Position numbers and translations under genes: made by a program
The notes under the pieces: generated by a model
Seen by the model: the letters and a program-made list of their open reading frames with translations, nothing else
Databases searched by the model: none
What the model was told of the DNA's origin: nothing
In this document: piece after piece, positions 1 through 6,183 of the stretch
Numbering within the stretch: the stretch's first letter is position 1
How the letters are laid out: every line of letters begins with the position of its first letter
Origin: Thermodesulfatator sp.
GTDB lineage: Bacteria; Desulfobacterota; Thermodesulfobacteria; Thermodesulfobacteriales; Thermodesulfobacteriaceae
Direction: 5' to 3'
Assembly: GCA_003978075.1 (NCBI GenBank)
Contig: QOAM01000062.1
Span: forward strand, 1-7,998
DNA: 7,998 nt

Positions 1-1
1 T

Positions 2-1351
2 ATAGTCTTCCTCAATGGATATTCTCCTACAGGGAATGGGGGAGCGCTTTATGTGCAAGTATATGAAGCTAAGATAGAAATAATAGGATGTCAATTTAGA
101 AATAATTATGCTCCTATGTTAGGAGGAGCGGTTTATATCTCTTCTGATTCTGAGGTGTTTCTTGCTAACAATATCTTTTCTCGCAATAAGGGAGGAGGAG
201 GGATTGAAATAGTCTCAGAGGGCAATATTACTCTTATTAATAATGTTTTTTATCAAAACAATGAAGGAGGAATATGGATATTATCTTCAGGTAATGTAAC
301 TTTTGTTAATAATACTAGTGCTGATAATTCAGGAGGTGGAGCTTCTATAAATCTTAGAGGAAATTCAGGGAGGGTTAACATTTACAACAATATTTTCTGG
401 AATAATACCGGTCATGATCTATTTATAGATTCTGATATAGATAGTGATGGTATAGGAGCACCTATAAATCTTTACAACAACGCTTTTGGAGAGAATGCCG
501 ATTTCTCCACCGCGCAGTCGGATGCTCTGACGATCACAAATACTCTCAATTATTCCCACGGGAACAACATCAAAGTTGATCCACAGTTCGTTGATCCCGC
601 CGGCGGGGATTTTCACCTGCGGTCCACCTCACCCTGTATCGATGCCGGGACTACCGACGCCCCTTCTCTACCGGAGAGTGACTTTGAGGGTGATCCTAGG
701 ATAGTGGGACAGGCTCCGGACATTGGAGCGGACGAGGTTGTGGGCGGGGAGACCGGTCCCCGGTGTGACGCCGCACATCTTGATCTTTGTACGGACGAGG
801 AGAGCTGCACCGAGGCTGGCGGCCATTGGTGCAACGGCACCTGTCAGGCTGAAGAGTGTCAGTCTCAAGAGGCTGAGGAATGTGCTCCCGAGGATATAGC
901 CTGTATTATCTGCGTGGAAAATGGAGGACATTGGTGTGATGGCACCTGTCAGCCGGAGGAGTGTGAAGAAATGGGAGAAGAGCCTCCCAGAGAAAAAGAG
1001 GTGGGCTTATGCGAAGACTTGGATAAGGCCCCGGTCCGGTTGATCGGAGAAGGTCCCTTCGGGAGCAAGCTTTTCAAAGTAAACTTCTTCTATCGGGGCC
1101 CGGTAGACATCTTGGTAGGCTATTTTTCCTGCGATTTTAGTCGTGTGTACTGGTTGGATCCGAGAGAATGTGAATTTGGGGAGAACTTTGCGTGGTTTAG
1201 GCAGGGGAGAAAACTCAGGTGTGAGGAAATTGTAGCTCCAGAGGGAAGCGGATATGTTTTCTGGTTGGTATCCGGGGTCCCTCTAACAGACCTTGACTTT
1301 GAAAATGGCCCTTACATTTTGAAATTTTACACGATAGGTAGATGTTTCTAA
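2..1351 (+). CDS. Parallel beta-helix surface/secreted protein with Cys-rich C-terminal tail (5' end missing)
   Basis: The frame is open to the left edge of the window, so the N-terminus is missing; the GTG at 53 is internal, not a start. Bases 2 to about 490 encode Asn/Gly-rich repeats of the 'NNxFxxN...GGG' kind, typical of right-handed parallel beta-helices. Bases about 580-750 encode a segment with 'DFHL', 'SPCIDAG', 'GDPRIVG' and 'DIGADE', the usual end of bacterial beta-helix proteins annotated as choice-of-anchor Q. Next come two Cys-rich 18-residue repeats (806-964) in an acidic linker, then a domain of about 110 residues containing four further cysteines that I do not recognise. The frame ends in TAA just after 'GRCF', with no LPXTG or hydrophobic anchor. 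Such proteins are usually extracellular adhesins or carbohydrate-binding proteins; the ligand cannot be read from sequence. Codon use changes sharply near base 490. A terminator follows, so this is the last gene of its transcript. Family call is good, function unknown. Confidence 0.88.
   Translation: MVFLNGYSPTGNGGALYVQVYEAKIEIIGCQFRNNYAPMLGGAVYISSDSEVFLANNIFSRNKGGGGIEIVSEGNITLINNVFYQNNEGGIWILSSGNVTFVNNTSADNSGGGASINLRGNSGRVNIYNNIFWNNTGHDLFIDSDIDSDGIGAPINLYNNAFGENADFSTAQSDALTITNTLNYSHGNNIKVDPQFVDPAGGDFHLRSTSPCIDAGTTDAPSLPESDFEGDPRIVGQAPDIGADEVVGGETGPRCDAAHLDLCTDEESCTEAGGHWCNGTCQAEECQSQEAEECAPEDIACIICVENGGHWCDGTCQPEECEEMGEEPPREKEVGLCEDLDKAPVRLIGEGPFGSKLFKVNFFYRGPVDILVGYFSCDFSRVYWLDPRECEFGENFAWFRQGRKLRCEEIVAPEGSGYVFWLVSGVPLTDLDFENGPYILKFYTIGRCF
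806..964 (+). repeat. Two Cys-rich GGHWC protein repeats encoded in tandem
   Basis: Two 54-base coding units (806-859 and 911-964) encode 18-residue copies with the pattern C-x-E-x-G-G-H-W-C-x-G-T-C-Q-x-E-E-C. Fourteen of 18 residues are identical, and each copy has four cysteines. The period is 105 bases (35 residues), with a Glu-rich spacer that has additional cysteines. This suggests two small disulfide-bonded or metal-binding knobs in an extracellular stalk; that role is an inference. Confidence 0.8.
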
Positions 1352-1388
1352 GGAAAGAGGGGAAGTAAAGAAGGCAGAAAAGTGTGGG

Positions 1389-1426
1389 ACGGGGTTCTTC
1401 CTGGAAAGGGAAGAGCCCCGTTTTTT
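1389..1426 (+). terminator. Rho-independent terminator after the beta-helix gene
   Basis: A 13-bp stem (left arm 1389-1401, right arm 1409-1421, one G-T wobble) encloses a 7-base loop. A run of six T (1421-1426) begins at the last stem base. It lies 37 bases after the stop codon of the beta-helix gene, in the right orientation to end that transcript and insulate the peptidase gene downstream. Confidence 0.92.
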
Positions 1427-1581
1427 ACTTTACCTGAATCTGAAGGTCTTTTCTTGGAATCTCCTGATCCCTAGCAATCTTGATCTTTCTGAAACCTGCG
1501 CAAAAGTCAGAAATCCCCGGAAGTGTTGTTTTTCTCTTGGGACGCAGTAAGTTAGGTCTTCGAAGATCGGAGGAGGAAGAG

Positions 1582-4227
1582 ATGAAAGCGAGGTTCCTTG
1601 TCCTGGGGATGGCCATTTTAGTGTTAGGAGGTTTCAAGTTGGCTAGGGCAGAAAAGGTTTCGGCATCCATCCACAAGGAGACCTTGAAGAACGGGCTGGT
1701 GGCGGTGGTGGAGGAAAACCATCGGGCTCCGGTGGTGGCGGTCCAGGTCTGGGTGCGGGCGGGAAGCGTTTACGAAAGTGAACGTCTGGCCGGGATCACC
1801 CATCTTATCGAACACATGATTTTTAAGGGCACGGAGAAGCGCGGCCCGGGAGAGATCGCCGAGACCATCGAGGCCCATGGCGGTTACATCAACGCCTTTA
1901 CCTCTTACGACTATACCTGTTACTACGTGGTGGGGCCGCGGGAGATCTTAGAGATCGCCCTGGATATCCTTTCCGACGCCGTTTTCCATGCCACCTTTGA
2001 CCCTCAAGAGCTGGCCCGGGAAAAAGAGGTGGTTCTGGAAGAGATGCGTATGCGCGAGGATCGCCCCATGATCGTGCTGGCGGAGAAGGTGATGGAAGAG
2101 GCCTACCAGCGCTATCCCTACCGGCGCCCGGTAATCGGTTCCGAGAAGACGGTGAGGGCCATTACCCGGAAAGATATCCTGGCTTATGTAAAGCGCTTTT
2201 ACGTGCCGGAGAATATGGCGGTGGTGGTGGTAGGGGATGTGGAGGCCTCTCGGGCCCTCTCTCTCATCCAAAGATATTTTGGCCGGGCTCCGGCCCGGAA
2301 GCCTCCCCGGGTAAAACTTCCTCAAGAGACCTATGTCCAGGCCCCGCGGGGGTTTGCGGTCCAGCGTCCGGTGGAAGAAAACTACTTCGAGGTGGTGCTC
2401 CCGGCCCCTCCGCTCACCCAACCCGAGGCCCCGGTCATGGATGTTGTGGCTGCCCTCCTGGGAGAAGGACATTCCTCTCGGCTCTACCTCAAGTTGCGTC
2501 AGAGGCTCAATCTGGTCTCTTCAGTGGAGGCCTCGGCCTTTACCCCTGCTGGTCCGGGGCTCTTCGAGATTTACGGCACGGCCCCGGCGGAAAACCTTAA
2601 GGCCGCCCTTAAGGAGACCCTGGTAGAGGTCTTCCGACTCAAGTATGAATTGGTCCCGGAGGAAGAGCTACGCAAGGCCCGTATCCAAGTCCTTTCCGAT
2701 TTTGTGCATAGCCGGGAGACCATGGAGGGAGAGGCCCGCAAGCTGGGGACCTTTCAGATGGTCTCTGGGGATCCTCAGGCCGCGGAAGAATACTTCGAGG
2801 CTGTAAAGCGGGTCTCCCCAGAGGCTGTTCGGCAGGCGGCCCAGAAGTACTTTGACCCTCAAAAGGTGGTGGCTGGGATCCTCTCCGCGGAAGTGGGTCT
2901 TACCTCAAAGGAGTTGCGCCAGTTGGTAAAGGAGGCCGAGCTAGAGGCCCAGGGGGTGACGGTGCCCGAGATGGGGCCGGTGGTTCCTCCGGTCTTTCGC
3001 ATCCTTTCTAATGGCTTGAGAGTGATCGTTCAGCCCCTGCGGGATGTCCCTTCGGTGGGGATGGCCCTGGTCTTTCCCGGGGGGCTGCGCTACGAGACCC
3101 CGGAGACTAACGGCCTCTTCCGGGCCCTTACCACGGTTTGGCCTCGGGCCACCCGGAAACACTCGGCAGAGGAGCTGGCCGAGGAGATCGAGGCCCTGGG
3201 AGGGCAGGTCACCGGATTCTCCGGCCGCAACACCTTCGGTCTCGAGGCCTCATTCCTTTCTGACGGGTTTTCCAAAGGCCTAAAGCTCTTTCTAGAAATC
3301 CTCCGGGAGCCGGCTCTGAGTCCCAAAGACCTCGATCAGGCCCGACCGGAACTCCTTTCCGCCCTTTACCGTCAGGAAGATCAGCCCTTACAGGTGGCCT
3401 TAAGGGAGTTCTACCGAGTCATGTTTAGCCCCCATCCTTACGGCCTCAATGTCTTGGGCTCCAAGGAATTCTTCGAAAAGGTCTCCGCTGAAGATCTTCG
3501 GCGGGCTTACGACCGCTATGTGCGACCGGACACCGGGGTGCTAGCTATAGTGGGGGATGTGGAACCGGAAAAGGTCCTTTCCCTCTTGGAGAAGGCCCTG
3601 GCAGACTGGGAAGCCCCTCCGGAACCTCTACCGGTGGATCAAAAGCCTCCGGCCCTTCCGGGCCCCCGGATCACCACCGTAACCAAGCCCTCGGAGCAGG
3701 TGCATCTCCTCTTGGGTTTTCGCACCCCGGGGCTCTCCGCCGAGGACCGCTATGCCTTGGAGGTGCTCAACGCGGTGATGGCCGGTCAAGGGGGGCGCCT
3801 CTTCCGGACCTTACGCGACCAGGAGGCCCTGGCTTACACCGTGACCTCTTTTCTGAGTTTAGGGGTTAACACCGGGGCCCTGGCCCTTTACATAGGTTGT
3901 GCCCCGGACAAAAAGGAGGAGGCCTTGGCCGGACTCTGGCGCGAGATCGCTCGCCTTGAAGAAGGGGGGATTTCCGAAGAAGAACTTTCCCGGGCCAAGA
4001 ATTGGCTCATAGGCCGTTACGAGACCGAGCTGCAGACCAACCTCTCCCAGGCCATGGATCGCGCCTTGAACGAGGTCCTGGGGCTGGGGTTCAACTACTT
4101 TTACCAGTACATCGAAAATATCCGGCAGGTGAGGGCGGAAGAGGTGCAGGAAGCAGCCCGTAAGTATCTGGATGACCAACACTATGTTCTGGTCATCCTC
4201 ACCCCGGAGAGTTCAGCGAAGCCCTAA
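1582..4227 (+). CDS. Secreted double-module M16 family zinc peptidase
   Basis: An 881-residue protein containing two tandem M16 (pitrilysin/mitochondrial-processing-peptidase-like) modules. The frame is open further upstream to 1480, but the ATG at 1582 is chosen because AGGAGGAAGAG precedes it and it creates a signal peptide (MKAR, hydrophobic core, cleavage probably after ARA near residue 23), placing the enzyme in the periplasm or outside the cell. The first module has the inverted zinc motif HLIEH (H74, E77, H78) and the third ligand Glu at 153/154 in 'VLEEM', about 76 residues later, plus the typical NAFTSYDYT stretch (104-112). M16_C-like regions lie near 195-370 and 640-810, the latter with 'GGRLF' and 'LAYTVTS'. 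In the second module the residues aligned with H, E, H are R514, T517 and T518, so it should be non-catalytic and help form the substrate chamber. The 3' end overlaps the convergent gene by 15 bases. Substrate unknown; probably peptide clearance or processing in the envelope. Confidence 0.93.
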   Translation: MKARFLVLGMAILVLGGFKLARAEKVSASIHKETLKNGLVAVVEENHRAPVVAVQVWVRAGSVYESERLAGITHLIEHMIFKGTEKRGPGEIAETIEAHGGYINAFTSYDYTCYYVVGPREILEIALDILSDAVFHATFDPQELAREKEVVLEEMRMREDRPMIVLAEKVMEEAYQRYPYRRPVIGSEKTVRAITRKDILAYVKRFYVPENMAVVVVGDVEASRALSLIQRYFGRAPARKPPRVKLPQETYVQAPRGFAVQRPVEENYFEVVLPAPPLTQPEAPVMDVVAALLGEGHSSRLYLKLRQRLNLVSSVEASAFTPAGPGLFEIYGTAPAENLKAALKETLVEVFRLKYELVPEEELRKARIQVLSDFVHSRETMEGEARKLGTFQMVSGDPQAAEEYFEAVKRVSPEAVRQAAQKYFDPQKVVAGILSAEVGLTSKELRQLVKEAELEAQGVTVPEMGPVVPPVFRILSNGLRVIVQPLRDVPSVGMALVFPGGLRYETPETNGLFRALTTVWPRATRKHSAEELAEEIEALGGQVTGFSGRNTFGLEASFLSDGFSKGLKLFLEILREPALSPKDLDQARPELLSALYRQEDQPLQVALREFYRVMFSPHPYGLNVLGSKEFFEKVSAEDLRRAYDRYVRPDTGVLAIVGDVEPEKVLSLLEKALADWEAPPEPLPVDQKPPALPGPRITTVTKPSEQVHLLLGFRTPGLSAEDRYALEVLNAVMAGQGGRLFRTLRDQEALAYTVTSFLSLGVNTGALALYIGCAPDKKEEALAGLWREIARLEEGGISEEELSRAKNWLIGRYETELQTNLSQAMDRALNEVLGLGFNYFYQYIENIRQVRAEEVQEAARKYLDDQHYVLVILTPESSAKP

Positions 4228-4491
4228 ATAGTGTCGCAGGGATTCCCCGAAGGCCATGATCACCGCCGCCCAGAGGGCCACCCGGAGAAAATCTCGCCGG
4301 GAGAGGGGATGACGGAGGAAATTTTTGAGGGCCCACTGGAGGAGAAAGGCGAAAGAGAAGCCGTAAAGGGCCACCGCTCCCAAAAACTTGAGGGTCTCTA
4401 GGAGGGTGCGCGACCAGTGGCCAGGATAATAACGGATGCTCAGGAAGAAAAGCAAAAAAATCCCCGGAAGATATTCCCGCCACACCCTCAT
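4213..4491 (-). CDS. Small membrane protein, possibly a shortened VanZ-like protein
   Basis: A 92-residue protein with three likely membrane segments at about residues 8-19, 35-53 and 68-82, Arg/Lys-rich loops between them, and a final 'FGESLRHYLGLR'. The pattern Y-x-P...F-x-L-S near the start, then a helix beginning LKFLGAVALYG, then a helix ending in an acidic residue followed by His (E83, H87) recalls the VanZ-like family. That family normally has a fourth helix and a conserved 'PGR...D' tail; both are absent here because the stop falls at the border with the peptidase gene. No Shine-Dalgarno sequence precedes the ATG at 4491. The gene converges on the peptidase gene (15-base overlap) and starts 14 bases from the divergent trpF start. 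The hydrophobic pattern and the fit between flanking genes support a real gene. The family name is tentative, and an unrelated small membrane protein is possible. Confidence 0.6.
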   Translation of the reverse strand: MRVWREYLPGIFLLFFLSIRYYPGHWSRTLLETLKFLGAVALYGFSFAFLLQWALKNFLRHPLSRRDFLRVALWAAVIMAFGESLRHYLGLR

Positions 4492-4496
4492 AAAAT
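4491..4496 (+). promoter_or_regulatory. Candidate -10 box for trpF
   Basis: TAAAAT matches the -10 consensus at five of six positions and ends 9 bases before the trpF ATG, again predicting a very short or absent leader. No acceptable -35 element is visible 16-18 bases upstream, so this is weaker than the opposing promoter. Confidence 0.28.
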
Positions 4497-4499
4497 TTA

Positions 4500-4528
4500 A
4501 GCATAATGGATGGTAAAACGCGGGTAAA
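4500..4528 (-). promoter_or_regulatory. Candidate promoter for the small membrane protein, inside the trpF 5' end
   Basis: Read on the minus strand, TTTACC (4523-4528) and TATGCT (4500-4505) are 17 bases apart. They resemble sigma-70 -35 and -10 boxes, at about 4/6 matches each. The -10 box ends 8 bases before the ATG at 4491, so transcription would begin at or almost at the start codon. This fits the absence of a ribosome binding site. The -35 element lies within trpF codons. Sequence-only prediction. Confidence 0.4.
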
Positions 4529-5132
4529 GATTTGTGGCATCACTCGGTTGGAAGACGCTCGGCTGGCGGTCTCTTTAGGAGCGCAAGCTCTGGGGTTTAT
4601 CTTCTACCGGCGGAGCCCCCGCTATATCTCTCCGGAGGCCGCCCGGGAAATCGTGAAACAACTTCCTCCCCTGATTACCACGGTGGGGGTTTTCGTAAAC
4701 GAGTCCCCAGAGGTTATCCGGGAGATGGTGGAAAGGGTGGGGCTTGATCTGGTTCAGCTTCACGGGGACGAACCTCCGGATCTGGCCCGGACCTTTTTCC
4801 CTCGGGTCATTAAGGCCCTGCGCCTGGCCTCGGAAGAGGATCTTTCTTCCATAGACCTTTACCGGGGCTGTGTGCGGGCGGTGTTGGTTGAGCCCCGGGT
4901 AAAAGGGCTTTACGGGGGCACCGGGCAAACCCTCTCCTGGGAGCTGGCCTATAAAGCCACCCAGAAGGGCCTTCCGGTCATTCTGGCCGGGGGACTTGCC
5001 CCGGAAAATGTGAGTGAGGCCGTGCGGAGGGTAAGGCCTTATGCGGTGGATGTGAATTCCGGGGTGGAAAGGGCCCCCGGAAAGAAGGACCCGGAGAGGA
5101 TGCGGGCCCTCTTCCGGAGGTTGGGTTTTTAG
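4506..5132 (+). CDS. trpF: Phosphoribosylanthranilate isomerase
   Basis: Catalyses the Amadori rearrangement of N-(5'-phosphoribosyl)anthranilate to CdRP, in cytoplasmic tryptophan synthesis. At 208 residues it has normal stand-alone length and the (beta/alpha)8 barrel signatures in order: VKICGITR (7-14, with the catalytic Cys at 10), GFIFYRRSPRYIS (30-42), GVFVN (61-65), VQLHGDE (83-89), LYGGTG (135-140), ILAGGL (159-164) and VDVNSGVE (181-188, phosphate binding) followed by PGKKD. Oddity: where the family normally has 'LLD', with the Asp acting as general acid, this protein has 'LVEP', giving Glu129; 'FDW' is also 'LSW'. The start at ATG 4506 is set by the family N-terminus; there is no Shine-Dalgarno sequence. 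It is divergent from the small membrane gene with a 14-base gap. No other trp gene is in the window, so it is not in a visible trp operon. Confidence 0.95.
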   Translation: MDGKTRVKICGITRLEDARLAVSLGAQALGFIFYRRSPRYISPEAAREIVKQLPPLITTVGVFVNESPEVIREMVERVGLDLVQLHGDEPPDLARTFFPRVIKALRLASEEDLSSIDLYRGCVRAVLVEPRVKGLYGGTGQTLSWELAYKATQKGLPVILAGGLAPENVSEAVRRVRPYAVDVNSGVERAPGKKDPERMRALFRRLGF

Positions 5133-5436
5133 GAAAAAACCAGAGTTTAGAATGGTCCGGCCACAGGCCGCATCTCCCAGCGCTTCATGAAAGCTTCTCC
5201 TCTTTTACCCCCCAGGTTCCCCTCCTTACCCGGGTATCTTGATTGCTTTTTCAGGGGGCGCCACTAGGGGAGAGTACTTGCCTGGATCTTTTTTGTGGTT
5301 ATTTAGTTTTAGAGACCTCTGGAAAGATAGAAAAGAAAGCTAGAGGTCTCTGAAATTAAATTATGGAGGGGACAAGGCTTCTGAAGACCTACCCGGTTCC
5401 CCCAGGAGGAAAATCCGTTATAAGGAGGAGGGGAAA
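5133..5436. other. Non-coding stretch between trpF and the DUF948 gene
   Basis: These 304 bases hold no convincing gene. Close to trpF are two weak hairpins: one straddling the trpF stop (5124-5141) and a 5-bp GC-rich one near 5157-5169. Neither is followed by a T-run, so no trpF terminator is evident. The right half contains a long near-perfect hairpin (5301-5361, listed separately). The last part is a purine-rich leader with the strong ribosome binding site AAGGAGGAGG just before the ATG at 5437. No clear promoter was found. Confidence 0.6.
5301..5361. repeat. Long inverted repeat (20-bp stem) with purine-only loop
   Basis: Left arm 5301-5320 pairs with right arm 5342-5361. The core AGAGACCTCT/AGAGGTCTCT is perfect over 10 bp. 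The outer 10 bp are A/T-rich with two G-T wobbles and no mismatch. A further G-T and G-C pair can close inside, leaving a loop of only A and G apart from one T (about 5323-5339). There is no T-run on either strand after the stem, so it is not a standard terminator. It lies 75 bases upstream of the DUF948 gene; it could be an RNA processing site, a leader structure or a two-fold operator. Confidence 0.75.
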
Positions 5437-6048
5437 ATGACCGGCCTGATAGTAGTGCTCTTGGTGTTAGGAGCGGTGGCCTTGGCGGCCCTGATCTGGG
5501 TCCTTTGGCAATTAAAGGGCTTTATAGAGAGGGCTACCTCCACTCTTCAGCAAGGAGAGGTAACCCTCAAGGAGACCCAAGAGCTCCTGGAAAAACTCAG
5601 CCATTTGACGGAGGAGATGGGGGTGCTCCCCGGGGCCTTAAAAGAGTTTATAGACTCGGTGAGGGATATCGCCCAGGACCTTGCGGAAGAGGTCAAGGGA
5701 CGCCTGGAAAAGACCGATCTCTTGATGGAGGCCCTGGAAAAGCGCCTTTCCGAGGAGGTTCCCCGGGTCCTCTCCCGAGCCGAGCGCACCTTGGCGGAGA
5801 CAGAAAAGCTGGTCTCCGGAGTGAATGATAAGCTTTCGGCCCTGGATGAGCTTTCCGAGGCCTCGCGTCAGCTCTCGCATTCGCTGCGAGAGGCCAGCAA
5901 GACGGCCTCGCTAGCCGTAGAAACCCTCAACCGCGAGGTCCAAAATCTGGTGATTGAGATCTCCGCGGCCACCACCGGGGTGCGCGAAGCTTTAAAGGTG
6001 CTCTCCAAGGTCATACCTTTTAAGAGGTCTCCAAAAAGAGAGCTCTAA
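5437..6048 (+). CDS. DUF948-family (YtxG-like) membrane-anchored coiled-coil protein
   Basis: A 203-residue protein with one N-terminal membrane helix (about residues 3-25, LIVVLLVLGAVALAALI) and almost no positive charge before it. A long, charged, mostly helical region full of Leu, Glu, Ser and Thr follows to residue ~190, ending in a basic tail (KRSPKREL). This layout, with heptad-like 'LLEKLSHLTEEM' and 'LDELSEASRQLSHSLREA', fits DUF948/YtxG-like proteins, which resemble short methyl-accepting coiled coils without signalling motifs. The start is fixed by AAGGAGGAGG 6 bases upstream. The next gene, 135 bases downstream on the same strand, encodes a YtxH-like protein. The two families are neighbours in the Bacillus subtilis ytxGHJ general-stress locus, which strengthens both calls. 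Molecular function is not established; an envelope or cell-division-related scaffold role is plausible only. Confidence 0.75.
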   Translation: MTGLIVVLLVLGAVALAALIWVLWQLKGFIERATSTLQQGEVTLKETQELLEKLSHLTEEMGVLPGALKEFIDSVRDIAQDLAEEVKGRLEKTDLLMEALEKRLSEEVPRVLSRAERTLAETEKLVSGVNDKLSALDELSEASRQLSHSLREASKTASLAVETLNREVQNLVIEISAATTGVREALKVLSKVIPFKRSPKREL

Positions 6049-6167
6049 AGAGTCAAATTAAATGGGCTTAAAAGGTGGAAATGCGAGGGTAACAGGAGGC
6101 GGGGGAAGCCCAACGAAAAGGGTTTTTCTCAAAGGTCTCCAGGAATTTAAAGGAATTCAAAAGAACT

Positions 6168-6176
6168 AAGGAGGTG
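6168..6176 (+). promoter_or_regulatory. Near-ideal Shine-Dalgarno site of the YtxH-like gene
   Basis: TAAGGAGGTGA at 6167-6177 is an extended match to the 16S rRNA 3' end. GGAGG lies 9 bases before the ATG at 6184, fixing that start and suggesting strong translation. Just upstream, two imperfect 10-base copies of AGGAATTTAA/AGGAATTCAA (6141-6160) form an A/T-rich element of unknown role. Confidence 0.85.
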
Positions 6177-6183
6177 AGAGAAG

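Noticed and set aside
53..55. GTG as the start of the beta-helix protein
   Set aside because: The same frame stays open to base 2 and encodes typical beta-helix residues (NGYSPTGNGGALYV) upstream, so the gene begins outside the window.
1948..2472. 174-codon open frame on the minus strand inside the M16 peptidase gene
   Set aside because: It lies wholly opposite a well-supported gene with clear motifs. Its His/Arg/Gly-rich product shows no family signature and is a by-product of GC-rich codons.
5124..5141. GGTTTTT/AAAAACC hairpin straddling the trpF stop as a terminator
   Set aside because: It is weak and A/T-rich, lies partly inside coding sequence, and has no T-run after the stem.
5157..5169. 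CGGCC-ACA-GGCCG hairpin as a trpF terminator
   Set aside because: The stem is only 5 bp and is followed by mixed sequence on the plus strand. The nearest minus-strand T-run is too far away.
6025..6140. AGGTCTCC at 6025-6032 and 6133-6140 resembling the hairpin arm at 5342
   Set aside because: The match is only eight bases, and GGTCTC/GAGACC is frequent in this sequence because of GAG-ACC and GTC-TCC codon pairs; no extended repeat flanks it.
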